DNA from: Linnemannia elongata
Lineage: Eukaryota; Mortierellomycota; Mortierellomycetes; Mortierellales; Mortierellaceae
Length of the DNA stretch: 64,000 nt
Direction: 5' to 3'
Assembly (NCBI GenBank): GCA_036320915.1
Contig: JAXBDG010000006.1
Location: forward strand, 930,001-994,000
The notes beneath the pieces are model-generated. The model made no database searches, was not told where the DNA came from, and saw only the letters and a program-made list of their open reading frames with translations. This document shows positions 43,689 through 56,144 of this stretch, piece by piece (position 1 is the first letter of the stretch; each line of letters begins with the position of its first letter). Both the position numbers and the translations under genes were made by a program.

Positions 43689-46600
43689 AGAAGAAGCTAG
43701 CCTATTCTTTCTCATTTGCATTTCCATCATCTTTAATAAACCATTGTACCATATCCTTTAACAATAACAACGGCTCCTTGAAGAGTGGTGGACATACATG
43801 CTCTCTTACCTTTTATCATTTCGCGTTTGACGCGTGAAGGTGACTGTTCAAAAAATAGAAAGGAGATAGAGAGGATAAGACATCTTCCTCTTACCCTTGA
43901 GCAAGTTAACTTTCTTCCTCATTTCCTCATTCCAACAACACCAACAACAGCATCAATCGTCAGGCAAGGCCGCCCACATTCACCCATTTCAACTCCCACT
44001 CTCCCTATTCACTCATTCACTCTCCCTGCTTTGCATCGACATTCCATCATTTCGACACCCAGACTCTATCGACACTTCCTCCCTCCCAATTGTCATCCGT
44101 TTTATTTCCTCGAGAGCAGTGAGAGAACAATGTCTCTGCTCAACAAATTCTAGGACAAGATCACCCGCACAAAGTCAACACAGCATCACCATACCAGCAA
44201 CAACGATATCGACATGGAAACCAACCGCCACCATCATATTGAAGGTATATTGACATTTCCTTACCCACCCAAAAATCAACTTTGTTGGGTTTCTTTTTTT
44301 TTTCTTAACATTTTGACAGCACTTCGATCGTGCGCACGGTTCACCGCCCTCCAATTTTTGTGAATTAGGAGATCTACATTCACATTCTCATTCGCCTGTT
44401 CCCCCTTTCACCGAATATCTTTCTTGTCCTCTCTTCGCTTCCTTCATCTACTTCTTCTTGTCGCCTTCATCCAATCGACTCTTTCAGATCCTCAAAAAAA
44501 TCTCATGTCATCTGTTCGACAAGAGAAAGACACCCATTCGATGGCAAAGCCCATTATGTAAAAATAAGAATCGATGACGGAAATAGAACAAACAGCGTCA
44601 TTGCTGTTCTATCGGATGGTTCATGAGGTCAGAGACGGTGCGAGATAAATACCCGTATACTTTCGGAAATGGGGGTACAGTAGACACGAAGTAGGGTATA
44701 CTCCCAAAAGGTACAAGAAGGAAAGAACGAAAAGTAAGAAAGATGACACAAAAAGGGAGGAAGGAGATCGAAATTAGCGATCATGTTACAGCAGACGCCT
44801 ATGGTAGGTGAAGGGTATGAGCTCGGTTTCGTCATTGCGCAAGCCAGCATTGGACGTGCCCACTTACACTCGCCCAGCTCACCAACACCATCAATACCAC
44901 CACCTCATGCAAAATGTAATTAACATTTCCAATGCAAAATGCGTTCATATGAAAAAAAACCAGTTTGCACTCACGAATGGTGTGACCTGAGGCAGTTGTT
45001 GATGGGAGATAGGGGGCGGGTGGTTTGAATATTGAGGTGTAAAATGGGAAATGAAAGAGAGAACGTGGTGAATTGCACTGTGGATGAGAGCCAGAATGGT
45101 TTACATTCTCATTCATTTTTATTCTTCTATTCCTCTCCTATCCTTTCTCCCCTATCCATTTCGTTATGTTATGAATAATCATCCTTTTCCCGGGTGCTGC
45201 AGTTAACCACTCGATAACGGGGGGTGGGGGTGGGGGGGGGGGGGGGGGGGGAGGTGTGCAAGGGGACGAGTAAGAGCATGTACTTGTGTGAACGAAATGA
45301 AAACCACATTCGCTTTTAAGCAAAAGCATGCTCCCACCACCGCGCATGCAGTAATATTAATATACACTTCGAAATGGGCTTCTATTTATCCCTTCCTATC
45401 CCATGACCCATCCATCCATCCCTTGTATGAAATACTACACCATTTGCATACGCTCCTTCTGAGCACGCTCTTCTCCTTTGTTTATTTTCTTTTTGCCAGG
45501 CAAGAAATGGTTGTATCTCTTCATTTGTCACACCCTGATGGGTAAGCAGCTAAAGGGCAAGACAGACCAGGAACTGTGTTGCATCGTGAGAAGGCAATGA
45601 AAGAGGCGTGGGGAGGAGTGAATGAGAGTAGACCGGCAAGATCTGTCTGTGTGTGTAATAAGTGCGCTCGGATGGCAAATAAATAGTAAAAAAGCACAGA
45701 GAGAAAAGATCACGCATGGGTGGTGATAATATCGCGGGATGTAATCATGCCATAGAATACCATCATTCACAGCCACGTTGGCCCATTGGTCATCCTTCGA
45801 CCATGGCCCATCACCTCTCGTCCAATCGATACTCATACAGACATGCACATTTCATCCACTCACACCGTTTTCCATCCGCACAAACGCACTCTACTTGGCT
45901 GTGCAAACATGCATCAGTGCAGGTCAAGCAAAGAGTGCAGCCGAGAAAAAAAAACGCAACGCGATCTCCCGCATGGTGAGGAGAGAGAGTCGAATATCAC
46001 CTTCACCCCCCTCTTGTCCTCCTTATCCCCTGTCAATCACCGTGTTTCTTGTGATGTTTAATTAGGATTCATCTACTTTCTCCGGTCATCTCTTCTTGCT
46101 TAGTTCAGTTCTGTATGCTCAAGCAAGGAAGTTATAGATAGGAGCGAGAGGTAGCAAAAGGAGAGTTGATGTTGACGGAGTGTGTGCGTGTGTGTGTGTG
46201 TGCATTGCATACGAGAGGATGGTGTGTTCATTTTACGGTTCATTATTGGGCAAATGTGTGTGCATTGACTTGACCTCTGTCCTGACCCCACACTGCATGT
46301 CACCCAGTTTGTCCAAACCACCCCACCATCCTTGTTCAAACACGCGCCTTGATGACTTTGTGCTCAATTGTTGCTCGCTGCTGTTAGTCGCGCCCTTTAC
46401 CCCTTTCGATTCTCATCTCCATCTCGTCTTCTTTTTTCCAAGGAAGAATGAAGGAGGATAAACCTTCTCTCAAACGAGCACTTTTCTTATTTGGATGACC
46501 TCTTGACCATGGTCTGGTCTTGTCATCTTGATAGTAATAACGACACAAAAAGAGGCAAAGCATTCAATTTAAAAAAGGGCACACTTGACCCCATCTCCTC

Positions 46601-46953
46601 CGCCTTATCTTTTTTTTTTCTTTTTCTTTTCTTGTTTGTCCTTCTTTTCCTTTTGTCTTTGTCGTCTTTTCCTCGTCTCTTGTCGTCCTTGCCTCCTTTA
46701 CTCCTTCTTCACTCACTCATCCTTTCTTCATACAAATCACTCACGCATACATACCCACCCTTCCTCTCTCCAGTTCAATTGCTCGCGTTCTTTCTTTCTC
46801 TTCCTCCCATTCATCCCCTTTCCTCACATTCCGTCCAGTTCACCTTTCTTATTGTCCCCTGTTGGCCATTGGATCCTCATTCCCGCCCTCGTTATCCTTC
46901 CAGTCTCCACACTTGCTTCATTTTGTCCATTCCCAACACCAAAAAACCCCCCA
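43689..46953. other. Long intergenic region
   Basis: Contains the 3' UTR of the MFS gene, a CT-rich stretch near 43900-44130, a G-run near 45219-45254 (annotated), TG repeats near 46184-46202 and a pyrimidine-rich promoter-like stretch (46600-46920) for the next gene. No supported gene. Confidence 0.45.
45219..45254. repeat. Interrupted poly(G) tract
   Basis: G-runs of 6, 5 and about 21 separated by single T residues, strong potential for G-quadruplex on the plus strand. Confidence 0.9.
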
Positions 46954-47775
46954 ATGTTTTCCATGCTGCGTCGTTATTCCAGATCGCGAGATCACCACCG
47001 CTCATCGACCTCGTCCACGTCTTCTTCAGTCTCTTCTGTTTCATCACCCTCATCCTCACGTTCTCCTTCTATCTGGTCTCCTTCCTCTTCCCCTTCGCCC
47101 TCCCACTCTCCTTCGACCAAATCATCCGTTTCGATGGCATTCGTCGGAGCAGCAATCAGCGAGGCCAACGAACTCGGAGAGGAAGGTCAGCCGATCTATG
47201 CAGGTAATGGCGTGGGAAACAGACATCTAGTCATCACCACTACTGCCACCATTGCTACCAAACCTTCCGACTCGGATATCCAGGGGAAAACGCTTCAGCA
47301 AGAAGGTAAGCCCCTCCACAACTCTTCCTTCGTTCATTCATTCATTCATTCATTTATTGAACATGCATTCGCCTCCCTCCCTTCCTCCCTATCTCCCTTT
47401 CTCCCCCCCCCATGCTTTCCTTTTATTCCCCACCTACTTGCATTCCTTCTTCTCTTCCTCCCCCCCCCCCCCCCCCCCCCCCCTTTTTTTTTTCTCGATC
47501 TCTTTGTCTCACTTTGTGTGGTCATTTGGAACGCGTTATGGGTTTTATCGTTGGTGATTAGCAATAACTAAGACCAAAGGCGTTGCATTGCTTTGCATTT
47601 TTTTTTTTTTTTTTTTGGTTGAAAACGGTGATGGCGTTGGGGCATCGTTCACGCTGACCCTCCCTCTCATATTCCGTTTTCTTGTCATTCGCCCCCTTCT
47701 TTGATCACCCCTTTTCCCACCCTTGATATCCGTTAAAAAATAGCAGGCGAATGGTTCATGCCTGTAAGTCCATGA
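46954..47775 (+). CDS. Small Ser-rich protein, 126 codons
   Basis: Exon 1 46954-47305 and exon 2 47747-47775, with a 441-nt GTAAGC...TAGCAG intron that contains a (TTCA)n tract, a C24 run and T-runs. Sequence: basic MFSMLRRYSRSRDHH, a long Ser/Pro-rich stretch, then a better-ordered part (SMAFVGAAISEANELGEEGQ) and after splicing QQEGEWFMPVSP and TGA, immediately followed by AATAAA. The stop plus poly(A) signal directly after a ten-codon last exon supports the model. Family not recognised. Confidence 0.5.
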
Positions 47776-49335
47776 ATAAAAAAAAGGCAGAGAACAATGA
47801 GGGGAAGGGTTTGTGCTTAGATGCAAAGGAGAGAGAGAGAGAGAGATAATGGCAACGAGATGGATGACAAGGCAGCAAGAGAAGATTCTTAGATAGAGAG
47901 ATGGTAAGGAAACGATACGATAGCAAGAAGGAAGAAGGGCGTTAGACCATGCGATGGAAACCGTTGAGAATGTCGTTTGTCGTTCTCCTTTTTTTTCTTT
48001 TTTTTCTTCATCTTTCCGGTGTTGTCATTAATGTTATGAGAATGAAAGAAAAGGCGATCTTTTGTTGATTGTGCTGTTGCAAACAGATAATAAGTCGAGA
48101 AAGAGGAGACTTCAATTCCTACGATGGCCGTATCGATGGTGAATATCGGGTAATGTTGGTAGAAGGAGATGAATAAGAATGAGATGGGACAGAGTACATG
48201 TTCAGGCACGAGGCACAGGCAAAGGATATGAACACAACACACGGACATCACAACAAAAGCGACCATTCGTTCAATTCGGCGCGGAGAGGAAAAAATATGA
48301 AGACGATATCGTGTGTTCGTTGTTGGTTGTTTGTTTTGCTGCTGGCAAAGTATGACACCGCACAGAGGCACACTATATGGCACACAGCACCACCGAAAAA
48401 AAAAATGTCGCGCGTCGTCTTTCCCTCATCTGGATGAAGTTCGCGATGATGAAGATGGTAATGATGGTGATGCAAGACGGATGAGGAAGACGAAGAAGAG
48501 TCATCTCTCTGTCTTTTTTTTTCTCTCATAACACGCTCACTTTCCAGATATGTATGCACCATGCACCACATCCATCCAAGTCGGATGTATTGTACAAACA
48601 TGGCGAGAAGGAAAAGAAGGGAGGAAGATAACTATTTCTTTTTCATTTCCCTTCCTTCCCCTTCCCCCCCCCTATGCCTTTTTTTTTTTTTTCTTTACGC
48701 TTGTTACTGTTCCGAGTGTGTATGTGTGTGTGTGTTTGTGCTCAGTGTGTCAGCCAGTCAGTCAGACAGTCTGTCTACAGTAACAGTGTCAGTCAGCAGA
48801 GGCCACCAGGAGTGAGTGAACGAACACTGCTGAACCCAAAACGACGCGGATGATTTTACTCTCCCTCTCTTTTTCTCACACACTCCTCTTTCCCTTTCAC
48901 TTTCGCAGCAGCGAACTCTCTTCTTGAACCACCCCACCCCACCCCCACCCCTTCACACCCTCGCTTCTGCTCACCTTATCAAACTATTTTTTTTCTTCTC
49001 TTCTTTTTCGTCGTCGTCTTTCTCTTTTCTCTCTTTTTTCTCTCTTTCTCTCTCTTTCTCTCTCGCTCTCTCGCTCTCTCTCTCCTCAACCCTCAATTCA
49101 CGTCACTCACTCTCTACCTTTCTTCTTCTTTTTCTCTCTCTCTCTCTCCACTCTCACTCTCTCCCTCTTTCTCTCTCTTTCTACTCTCCCTCTCCCTCCC
49201 TCTCTTTCTTTCTCTTTCTCTTTCTCTTTCTCTTTCTCTTTTTCTCTTCCCTTCTCCCCGACCCGCGACCGGACCCTCTCTCCCTCTCCTCAAGTTCACG
49301 CTGCCTCGACTCAACTCGCCAACATCCGACATAGC

Positions 49336-49388
<53 letters not shown>

Positions 49389-49500
49389 CGGAAAACAAGA
49401 CGCCACTGTCACTGTCACTGCCACACCCACCAACACTACCAACAACTACAACTTAGCACAACAGCAACAACAACAGGTACCTCATCAAGTCTCAAGTGGA
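47776..49500. other. Intergenic and 5' leader of the PKA gene
   Basis: The right half (48870-49260) is an almost pure pyrimidine tract with CT, TTTCTC and CTTTTT repeats, followed by a CAA repeat and then the start codon. No in-frame ATG precedes 49501 in this leader. No other gene recognised. Confidence 0.5.
49334..49389. repeat. CAA trinucleotide repeat in the PKA 5' leader
   Basis: About 18 uninterrupted CAA units, 110 bp before the start codon. Confidence 0.9.
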
Positions 49501-52500
49501 ATGCAATCCGTCGAAATGGTCTCGGCTGAAACCCATATGTCCGAACGACAGCAGTTAGAGTTGCACCAGCAACAACTCGAACAACAAAAACAGCAGCAGC
49601 TCCTGCTGCAACAACAACAGCAACAACAACAACAGCAACAACAACAACAGCAACAACAACTACAGCTCCAACAGCAACAACAGCAACAACAACAGATACT
49701 TCAACAACAGCAACAACAGTTGCGACAGACACCACAGGTTCAGGACCCACAAGCCCAGGCACTAGCATTGCAGGCCCAGCAGCAGGCCCAGCAGGCGCAA
49801 CGGCTAGCCCAATTGGCTCAACAACAGGCCCAACAAACACAAAGAGTACCACAACAGCAAGCAGCAACAACGCGGCGCAAGTTCAACCTCGATGATTTCC
49901 GTATTCACCGCACGCTTGGCACCGGATCTTTTGGTCGCGTTCACCTGGTCCAGTCCCGGTTCAACTCTCGATTCTACGCAATGAAGGTCCTCAAAAAGAC
50001 CGAGGTCGTCCGTCTCAAGCAGGTCGAGCACACCAACAACGAAAAGATGATCCTGGAACGAGTAGAACACCCGTTCTTGATCAACATGTGGGGTACTTTT
50101 CAGGATGTCCGGAACCTTTACATGGTCATGGATTATGTCGTCGGAGGCGAGTTGTTCTCGGTGCTCCGGAAGAGTCAGGTAACTTGCAGCAGCATAACAT
50201 TTCTTTTTCATTCATTTTACACACATACACTCTTTCTGTTTCTCTTTTTTTTTTTTTTTGGGTTGGGTTTTATTTGTTTGGATGTCCTTTATGGATTTTG
50301 GTTTTTGGGACATGTGCATGACTGGTGTGCAAATTGTGGAGAGTATGTGTGATGACATTTGATACATAAAAAAAGAACCAGGCGACCTTTCAGCACGAAA
50401 GGAAAGGCGAGCGGGCAATTGCGGTTGGCGAGCGAAAGAAGGATAAAACAGAAAAAAAAACGAGGGGTGTCTTAGCAAGTTTGAAGGAGGATGGGGTGGA
50501 ACAAAAGGAGAAGCAGCATATACAAGAGTACAAGCGGGATATGACAAGAGGCCAGCTGAGTATGTGAGCAAAAGTTCGGTGGTAAGAGTGTGCGAGTGTA
50601 TACGGATGAGTTGGGAGAGCTGGATCCAGTTAATACCGCGTGCATATGTTGCTCCTCTTGTGTCGAGTATTTTGTGTCGAGTAATTTTCTTTCTCTCGTC
50701 GGTTCTTGTTTTTTCTCATTCTGGCTGCTCTCGAATACCGACAGCCATAAGCGCATATTCGGACACAAAGAAATGAGAGAGAGAGAGAGACAGAGACATG
50801 ACATCCATGTATTAACATCGTGACCTGAAAAGTACGACAGGTGGGCTAGACTTGTTTGTGCAAGGATGTACGGCGCGGATTGACCAACCATGGTTGAAAA
50901 AAAAAGGGTGTGAATTGAGTGAGCGATCTCGGCCTTTTCCCCCTCAGACAGCAGAAAGAAAAATAGAGACAACACGAAACAACAGGCCGTGCTCTGAAGA
51001 ATGATGGGACAGAGGATGGTTCAAAAGGTCAAATAACATCTGGAGGTGTATTATGTTGCCATAAGGGCGAGTGAGCGAGTGAACGAGCAGGACAGAGAGT
51101 GTGCCCCAATAGCATTGCTGCTGTTGTTGCTGCTGTTCACGGTTGCATGAATTCGACTCTCTCAGGTTCGTCTCCTTTTCCCCGATTGTTATTTTTAAAC
51201 CCCCAGCCTGTTGGTCGAGATGAAATAGGGCGGGGTTGTATTCGAGCACGAGCATTTACTCTCTCTCACTCACTGTCCTTTCTTTAACTATAACGACCTG
51301 CCATGGTCAAGAAGGCAAAAAAAAGGGAAAATATTAACAGCGCGAAACGGGTTGATGACCAACAGTGATAACGAGACTTGAACACCAAAAAAACAAAAAT
51401 ATCCGATCGAGGATTGTGCGCTTGCGTGCGTGTGTGTGTTTCTGATCTTTTTACTCCCCCTATGCCCCCTTTGTCTCCCTTCCTTCACTTACGCCCAAAT
51501 CTACCCCTTCCTTTTGCGCAAGGTGAGAGGGAAGTGTCAAATGGGAACAAAGAGTGAGAGGTTGAGACGAAAAACGAAGAATAGGAAGAGGAAGACAAAG
51601 ATGTAGTGCACTATTTTTATGATGACTGTCCAAGAACGATGAATGAGTGGTGCGATTGCTGTTCGCAGCGGATATATTACACAAGTACTATACATAAGGT
51701 GTTCAGTTCACTCTCTCTTTAGTGTATGGTTGGAAGTCATACATTTCCCCGCCTTTCATGCATTTGGGCGAAAGAGGATCTGATTGGTTTTTTAGGACTG
51801 GAGTGAATTGAGTGTGTTTCCTTCTGTTGGTCTCCGTTGGCTTGTTGTTTGTTTGTTTGGTTGTCTGTCTGTCAGTCCTTCAGTCGAACGTCGCGAACGG
51901 AACGCGAAAAATGAGGAGGAGAAGGGACAAGCAAGAAATGCGGTGTTAGATGAAAATGTATAATTTTTGGGCGCTCAAAGTATTGCAAGGCACTGCTCAA
52001 TTGTTTCCGCCTCTTTTTCCTCCTCGTCCTTCATTGTTACCGTGCATGCCTTGCTTTCTCCCAGTTCCAGTTCCCATCTCCCGTATATTTACCCAGTTCG
52101 TTTCCCCTCCCCTTTCCCCATTCTCCTCCTTTCTCTCGAGGGGACCCAATCTGGACCGCTTCTCTCTCAAACACTCCCCTTTTGGTCTTCATGCCTTTTT
52201 GTGTGTTCCACACATCACTATCACATTTAGCAAAACAAGTTCATACTCACCCGCTCTGTGTTGTTTACTTCCCATTCTTGTTAATAGAGATTCCCAGAGC
52301 ATGTGGCACGGTTTTACACCTGCGAGGTTTTGTTGGCGCTGGAGTACCTTCACTCGCATGCAGTGATCTACCGAGATCTCAAACCAGAGAACTTACTACT
52401 GGACTCGATGGGCCATATCAAGATCACGGATTTTGGATTTGCAAAGCATGTGCCTCAAAACATGACATGGACGTTGTGCGGGACGCCGGATTACCTTGCA

Positions 52501-52950
52501 CCAGAGATCATTCAGTCGAAGGGATATGGAAAGGCAGTGGACTGGTGGTCGATGGGTGTGTTGATGTTTGAGATGTGTGCAGGCTTCCCACCATTCTTTG
52601 ACGAGGACCATATCAAGCTGTACGGGAAGATCATGGCAGGAAAGGTGCGGTACCCACCTCATTTCCAGCCTGCGCTCAAGGATCTACTGAAACGACTGTT
52701 GACAGCGGATCTGACGAAGCGGTACGGAAACTTGAGAGGAGGCGCGACGGATATTAAGAACCATGCGTGGTTTGAGGGTGTGAACTGGGATCAGGTCTAC
52801 TCGAGACAGATTGAGGCACCGTACAGGCCGACGATCATGGGCGAGGGCGACGCCAGTAACTTTGACGACTATCCCGAGGACGCAGAGCAATATGGTGTTT
52901 ATCCTATTGGCGAACAGGACGAGCTCGGATCCTTCTTCCCCGGTTTCTAA
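49501..52950 (+). CDS. cAMP-dependent protein kinase catalytic subunit
   Basis: Exons 49501-50178 and 52288-52950, 446 codons. The nearest ATG after the CAA leader is used. Residues 1-123 are Gln-rich and disordered. The AGC kinase core then starts with [16 protein letters not shown]; glycine loop [11 protein letters not shown] near 139, catalytic Lys in [19 protein letters not shown] near 252, DFGFAK, activation loop [15 protein letters not shown] with the PKA-type Thr, and a C-terminal tail with NFDDYPED and a final FFPGF hydrophobic motif. The exon join [16 protein letters not shown] is continuous in the family, so nothing is missing across the 2109-nt intron. Released from a regulatory subunit by cAMP; controls growth, spore germination and carbon responses in fungi. 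Confidence 0.93.
50179..52287 (+). other. 2109-nt intron of the PKA gene
   Basis: GTAACT...TAATAG. It holds GA repeats near 50777-50793, TG near 51429-51440 and a pyrimidine-rich end (about 52000-52200). No conserved exon, transposon end or RNA gene recognised. The third intron position of family homologues was not checked. Confidence 0.75.
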
Positions 52951-53206
52951 AGCTTTTTTTTGTTTAACTAGTGCAGTTTACGCCTCCTTTTTTTGTAATG
53001 TTACATACAACAGCAAAAGCAACTTTCACTGTATGTGTCTGGAAGAGCTGCGCGGAAGATGAGTGAGGGACATTTTGACCAAGGGTGATTGGTGACAATA
53101 GGGAGAAGATTTTATGTTGGTGGCGTTTCTATGTAATTTGCGCATGGTCATGGGCTAATATCCCGAGCTTGTCGGGATCAATGCGGTTGAACTCGTTCAG
53201 GACCTG

Positions 53207-54232
53207 CTAAACAAGCGTCGCGGCATCGAGGGAGGTGATAGACTCGACGGAGGCATCGACCGCGGGTACTGCCTCAGCCACAGGTTCGACAGGGACGATC
53301 CAAGAGTCATGGTGTTTGAGTTCTTCATCGGTGAGGACGATATCAAAGTATTCCTTGAGGACATCAAGGCGATCCTGCTCCGTCAAGAAATCGATCTGCT
53401 TGACCAGACCTTTTGCGTTCTTGATCAAGAATTTTTTGTCGATCAAGAGATAATACTCGCCTTCAAGGGTGGAGCGGATACACCAAAAGGCCTTGAAGAA
53501 TGTGGAGGTGGGAGAATAATTTGTGTAAAAATTGGCGACTTGACAATCGTTCTCGTAGAACTGTTGCTCGGAGAAGGCATACCAGGGGGTCCATGCGTCG
53601 TCGGCGGGGAGGTATTCTTCGATACTCCACATCACAAATGGTGGATTACCAAGGATCTCGGGCTCGGCCTGGATATGTGTTCGTGTAGTCATACGACGGA
53701 TATGACCTCCGTATTCGATGGTGGCCCCTTCTTTAAGCTGGAGGGGCAGTTGGGCCGAGTTTCCGAATCCAATATCGAAGAGGTATTTTGTGTCGGATCC
53801 TGTGGCCTCATCGAAGAAGCGAACGATACTGACACGATGAGTCTTTGCAGAGAAGCGAATGGGGTCGGTTGGTTTGAGAGGTTTGCAGACACGAGCGATG
53901 GTGAACTGGGTCCTGAATCCGAGGCCGAGCAAGAGTTCGTATGCGAGTCGGTTGAGGGAGAAGCACCATCCGCCACGCTTCTGGACAACTACACGGTCAT
54001 AAATGCCTTCAATGGAGATATCGACGCCGCGGGAGACGGTGGTGCGGAGGGCGAGGGTCTCGAAGGGGATGGTGGTGACGAGGCGAGTTTGGAGTTCTTG
54101 CAGGGTGGCCAGGGTTGGTTCTGGCAAGGTGTTGGGAGGGAGCTGTGAGAGGGGAAAGGCGATCCGGTTGAGGATGCCGAATATCTGTTCTCGGGTGAAG
54201 TGTTCCTGTGGGGGTGTCGATTCAATTGACAT
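53207..54232 (-). CDS. Arylamine N-acetyltransferase
   Basis: Single exon, 341 codons, starting MSIESTPP. Transfers acetyl from acetyl-CoA to arylamines and hydrazines; fungal members detoxify plant or microbial amines. The Cys-His-Asp triad is visible: RGGWCFSLN (C90; family usually RGGxCFExN), THRVSIV (H132) and DIGFGN (D153). Flanking family blocks are IPFETLALR and FALS-like NRLAYELLLGLGF. The C-terminus ends in a Val/Ala/Pro-rich extension (PVEPVAEAVPAVDASVES). It converges on the PKA gene with 256 bp between stops. Confidence 0.88.
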   Translation of the reverse strand: MSIESTPPQEHFTREQIFGILNRIAFPLSQLPPNTLPEPTLATLQELQTRLVTTIPFETLALRTTVSRGVDISIEGIYDRVVVQKRGGWCFSLNRLAYELLLGLGFRTQFTIARVCKPLKPTDPIRFSAKTHRVSIVRFFDEATGSDTKYLFDIGFGNSAQLPLQLKEGATIEYGGHIRRMTTRTHIQAEPEILGNPPFVMWSIEEYLPADDAWTPWYAFSEQQFYENDCQVANFYTNYSPTSTFFKAFWCIRSTLEGEYYLLIDKKFLIKNAKGLVKQIDFLTEQDRLDVLKEYFDIVLTDEELKHHDSWIVPVEPVAEAVPAVDASVESITSLDAATLV

Positions 54233-54934
54233 CTTTTGTCTGGTTATGAAAGAGTGGTGAAGTGTGCTGATTGTGGAGGAGGGAGGTAGGTGTGTGGTTG
54301 GAGAAGAAGAAATAGGGTTGCTTGTGAAAGTAGAAGTTGGATGAAGAAAAGTGGAAAGAGGAAACAAGAAAGGAAAAAAAAAACTAACGAGCAAGAGGTA
54401 TTTATGTGAAAACACAAACAAGAGAAAAGAAAGTTGCTGGAAGACAGAGAGGTAGCCAACATGGCGATAGCCTCCTATCCTTCTGTCCTCATAAGCGCAG
54501 TATTAGCAAAAGTCGATGAGTTTCTGGTTTTCCGCAGTAAACAGTCCCCAGCAAGACTTGAACTCTAACACACATAGGTCATCTTGCCATGACCATTACA
54601 TGGTGGTTGTGCTCTGTCATCAAGCGAGACAAAGATGATGGCTGATGGGAGTAAAAAGTCAGCATGTATGTGGCTGGAGTGAGTCAACGAGTATGTCGTT
54701 TTGCCTTTTCTCGGTAGCTACTCTGTTTTGTTGACTGGTCTGCGCAGTTTTACGCGGCGTGTCATTATTTCTGTAATTCGGTTGGCCTTTTGACCAAACC
54801 CCTCCGCTTTGACTCGCTCGTTTCTGATCACCCTTTTTGAATCTTTTTCTTTCCTTGACCCCTCCTCCCCTTCGTACCGTTGCGAAGTCGACGATGGTAG
54901 AAGATGCGTCTAATGGCTAATGATAGTTTCAAGG

Positions 54935-54980
<46 letters not shown>

Positions 54981-56144
54981 CGAGGCAACGGTAGTTGGCA
55001 GGTAGAAGAGGAGCGAAAGTCGCGACTTGAGGAGGCATCCCCACATCCAAGACAATAGTTCTTTCGTAAGGCTGATGGGATCAAAGTTGTGCAGGCTATG
55101 GATAAGTTAGGCAACGAAGGTACCTCCAAGAGCGAAACGAAAACACCAAAGCTCTGACTGACAGTGACTGCAACACTTGGGATGAGCGAAGAAGCAGTGT
55201 GTTCACTTGCTTTGCATGCACATGTATGCGCCACCAATCTTGGCATTCAAGAAAAAACAATAAGAAAAAGATGAAACCATCAGTTATTATTTTCAGGCAC
55301 AGCGAAAGAGTGCAACAGTGACAATATTAACATCGGTGATAATGTCGGTTGTGTCCTAGTCGGATGGGATGGTTGTCGACATGATAAGCGAAAGCACGTC
55401 TCTCTTTCCCTCTGTATCTCTTGCCGGGGACCTTAGATGGTTAGTGGGGCTGAAGCGATGAACAATTTTTTATTTTTATCGTTCCTGAGAGTCGGCTGTG
55501 CTGAACGAAGGCTGTTTGAGTCTGATCTCGATTCTTTTACTCCTACACTTTCCATCCAGGGTTCTAAGAAAGAGCAGAAAAAACAAGAACCCAGGCATCC
55601 TGAGGGGTGGAGTAGGAGGGAGTGTATAGGGAGAAGGGGAGCCAGGACGAGGGCTGGATGTACAAATGATGTTTTATGTAAGTGCATGTGCGTCTATGAG
55701 AGGAAATGGATATTCATTCGGAGCGAGAACGAAAAGCAAAAAACCGATTGAGAGGTGAAAATGACGAAGGATGGAAGGGAGGAAGGGAGGGAGGGAAGGA
55801 GAGAAGCGTTGAGAAGTCGCTTCCTTAGCGTGGAAAATAAAAAAAAAGGGACGAAAATAGCGCTTCTTTATTCTGTTGTGTCTTTTCTTCTCTTTCCACT
55901 CTTCTCCTCCTCCTCCCCCTCTTCTTCAACTTCACTCGCCCTTTTTATTCTTTTTTTTTTTTTTTTTTTTACATATTTTTATTCCATTTACTCGCCATCA
56001 CCTTTCTTTCTCTCTCTCTCTCTCAAGCAGACAGCAAACAGTAAACAACACACAAGCAACGTTGTTATTCACAGGAACAATTCCAGGACAACAGCATACA
56101 CATCCACATACTCAAACCAACCAAGACTCCAGCTCACCAGCACC
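54233..56144. other. Divergent intergenic region
   Basis: Pyrimidine-rich on the minus strand just upstream of the NAT start (54250-54440). T-run of about 40 at 54938-54977. A hairpin GGTCAT...ATGACC near 54580. The plus side becomes CT/T-rich from 55870 with a T-run near 55950-55970, then a short A/C-rich leader for the C2 gene. Confidence 0.45.

Noticed and set aside
44130..44363. Small ORF MSLLNKF followed by an in-frame TAG, then more open sequence and a possible intron
   Set aside because: Could be a gene with a nonsense codon, but no family was recognised and the later frame stops soon after the proposed splice; evidence too thin.
48924..49334. 136-codon Ser/Leu/Phe open frame
   Set aside because: A reading of the CT-rich PKA leader; no stop-codon content because of base composition.
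54540..54610. tRNA-like sequence on the minus strand (TTCAAGT loop and GGTCAT/ATGACC hairpin)
   Set aside because: The T-stem does not pair, the anticodon loop would have the wrong size and no acceptor stem can be formed.
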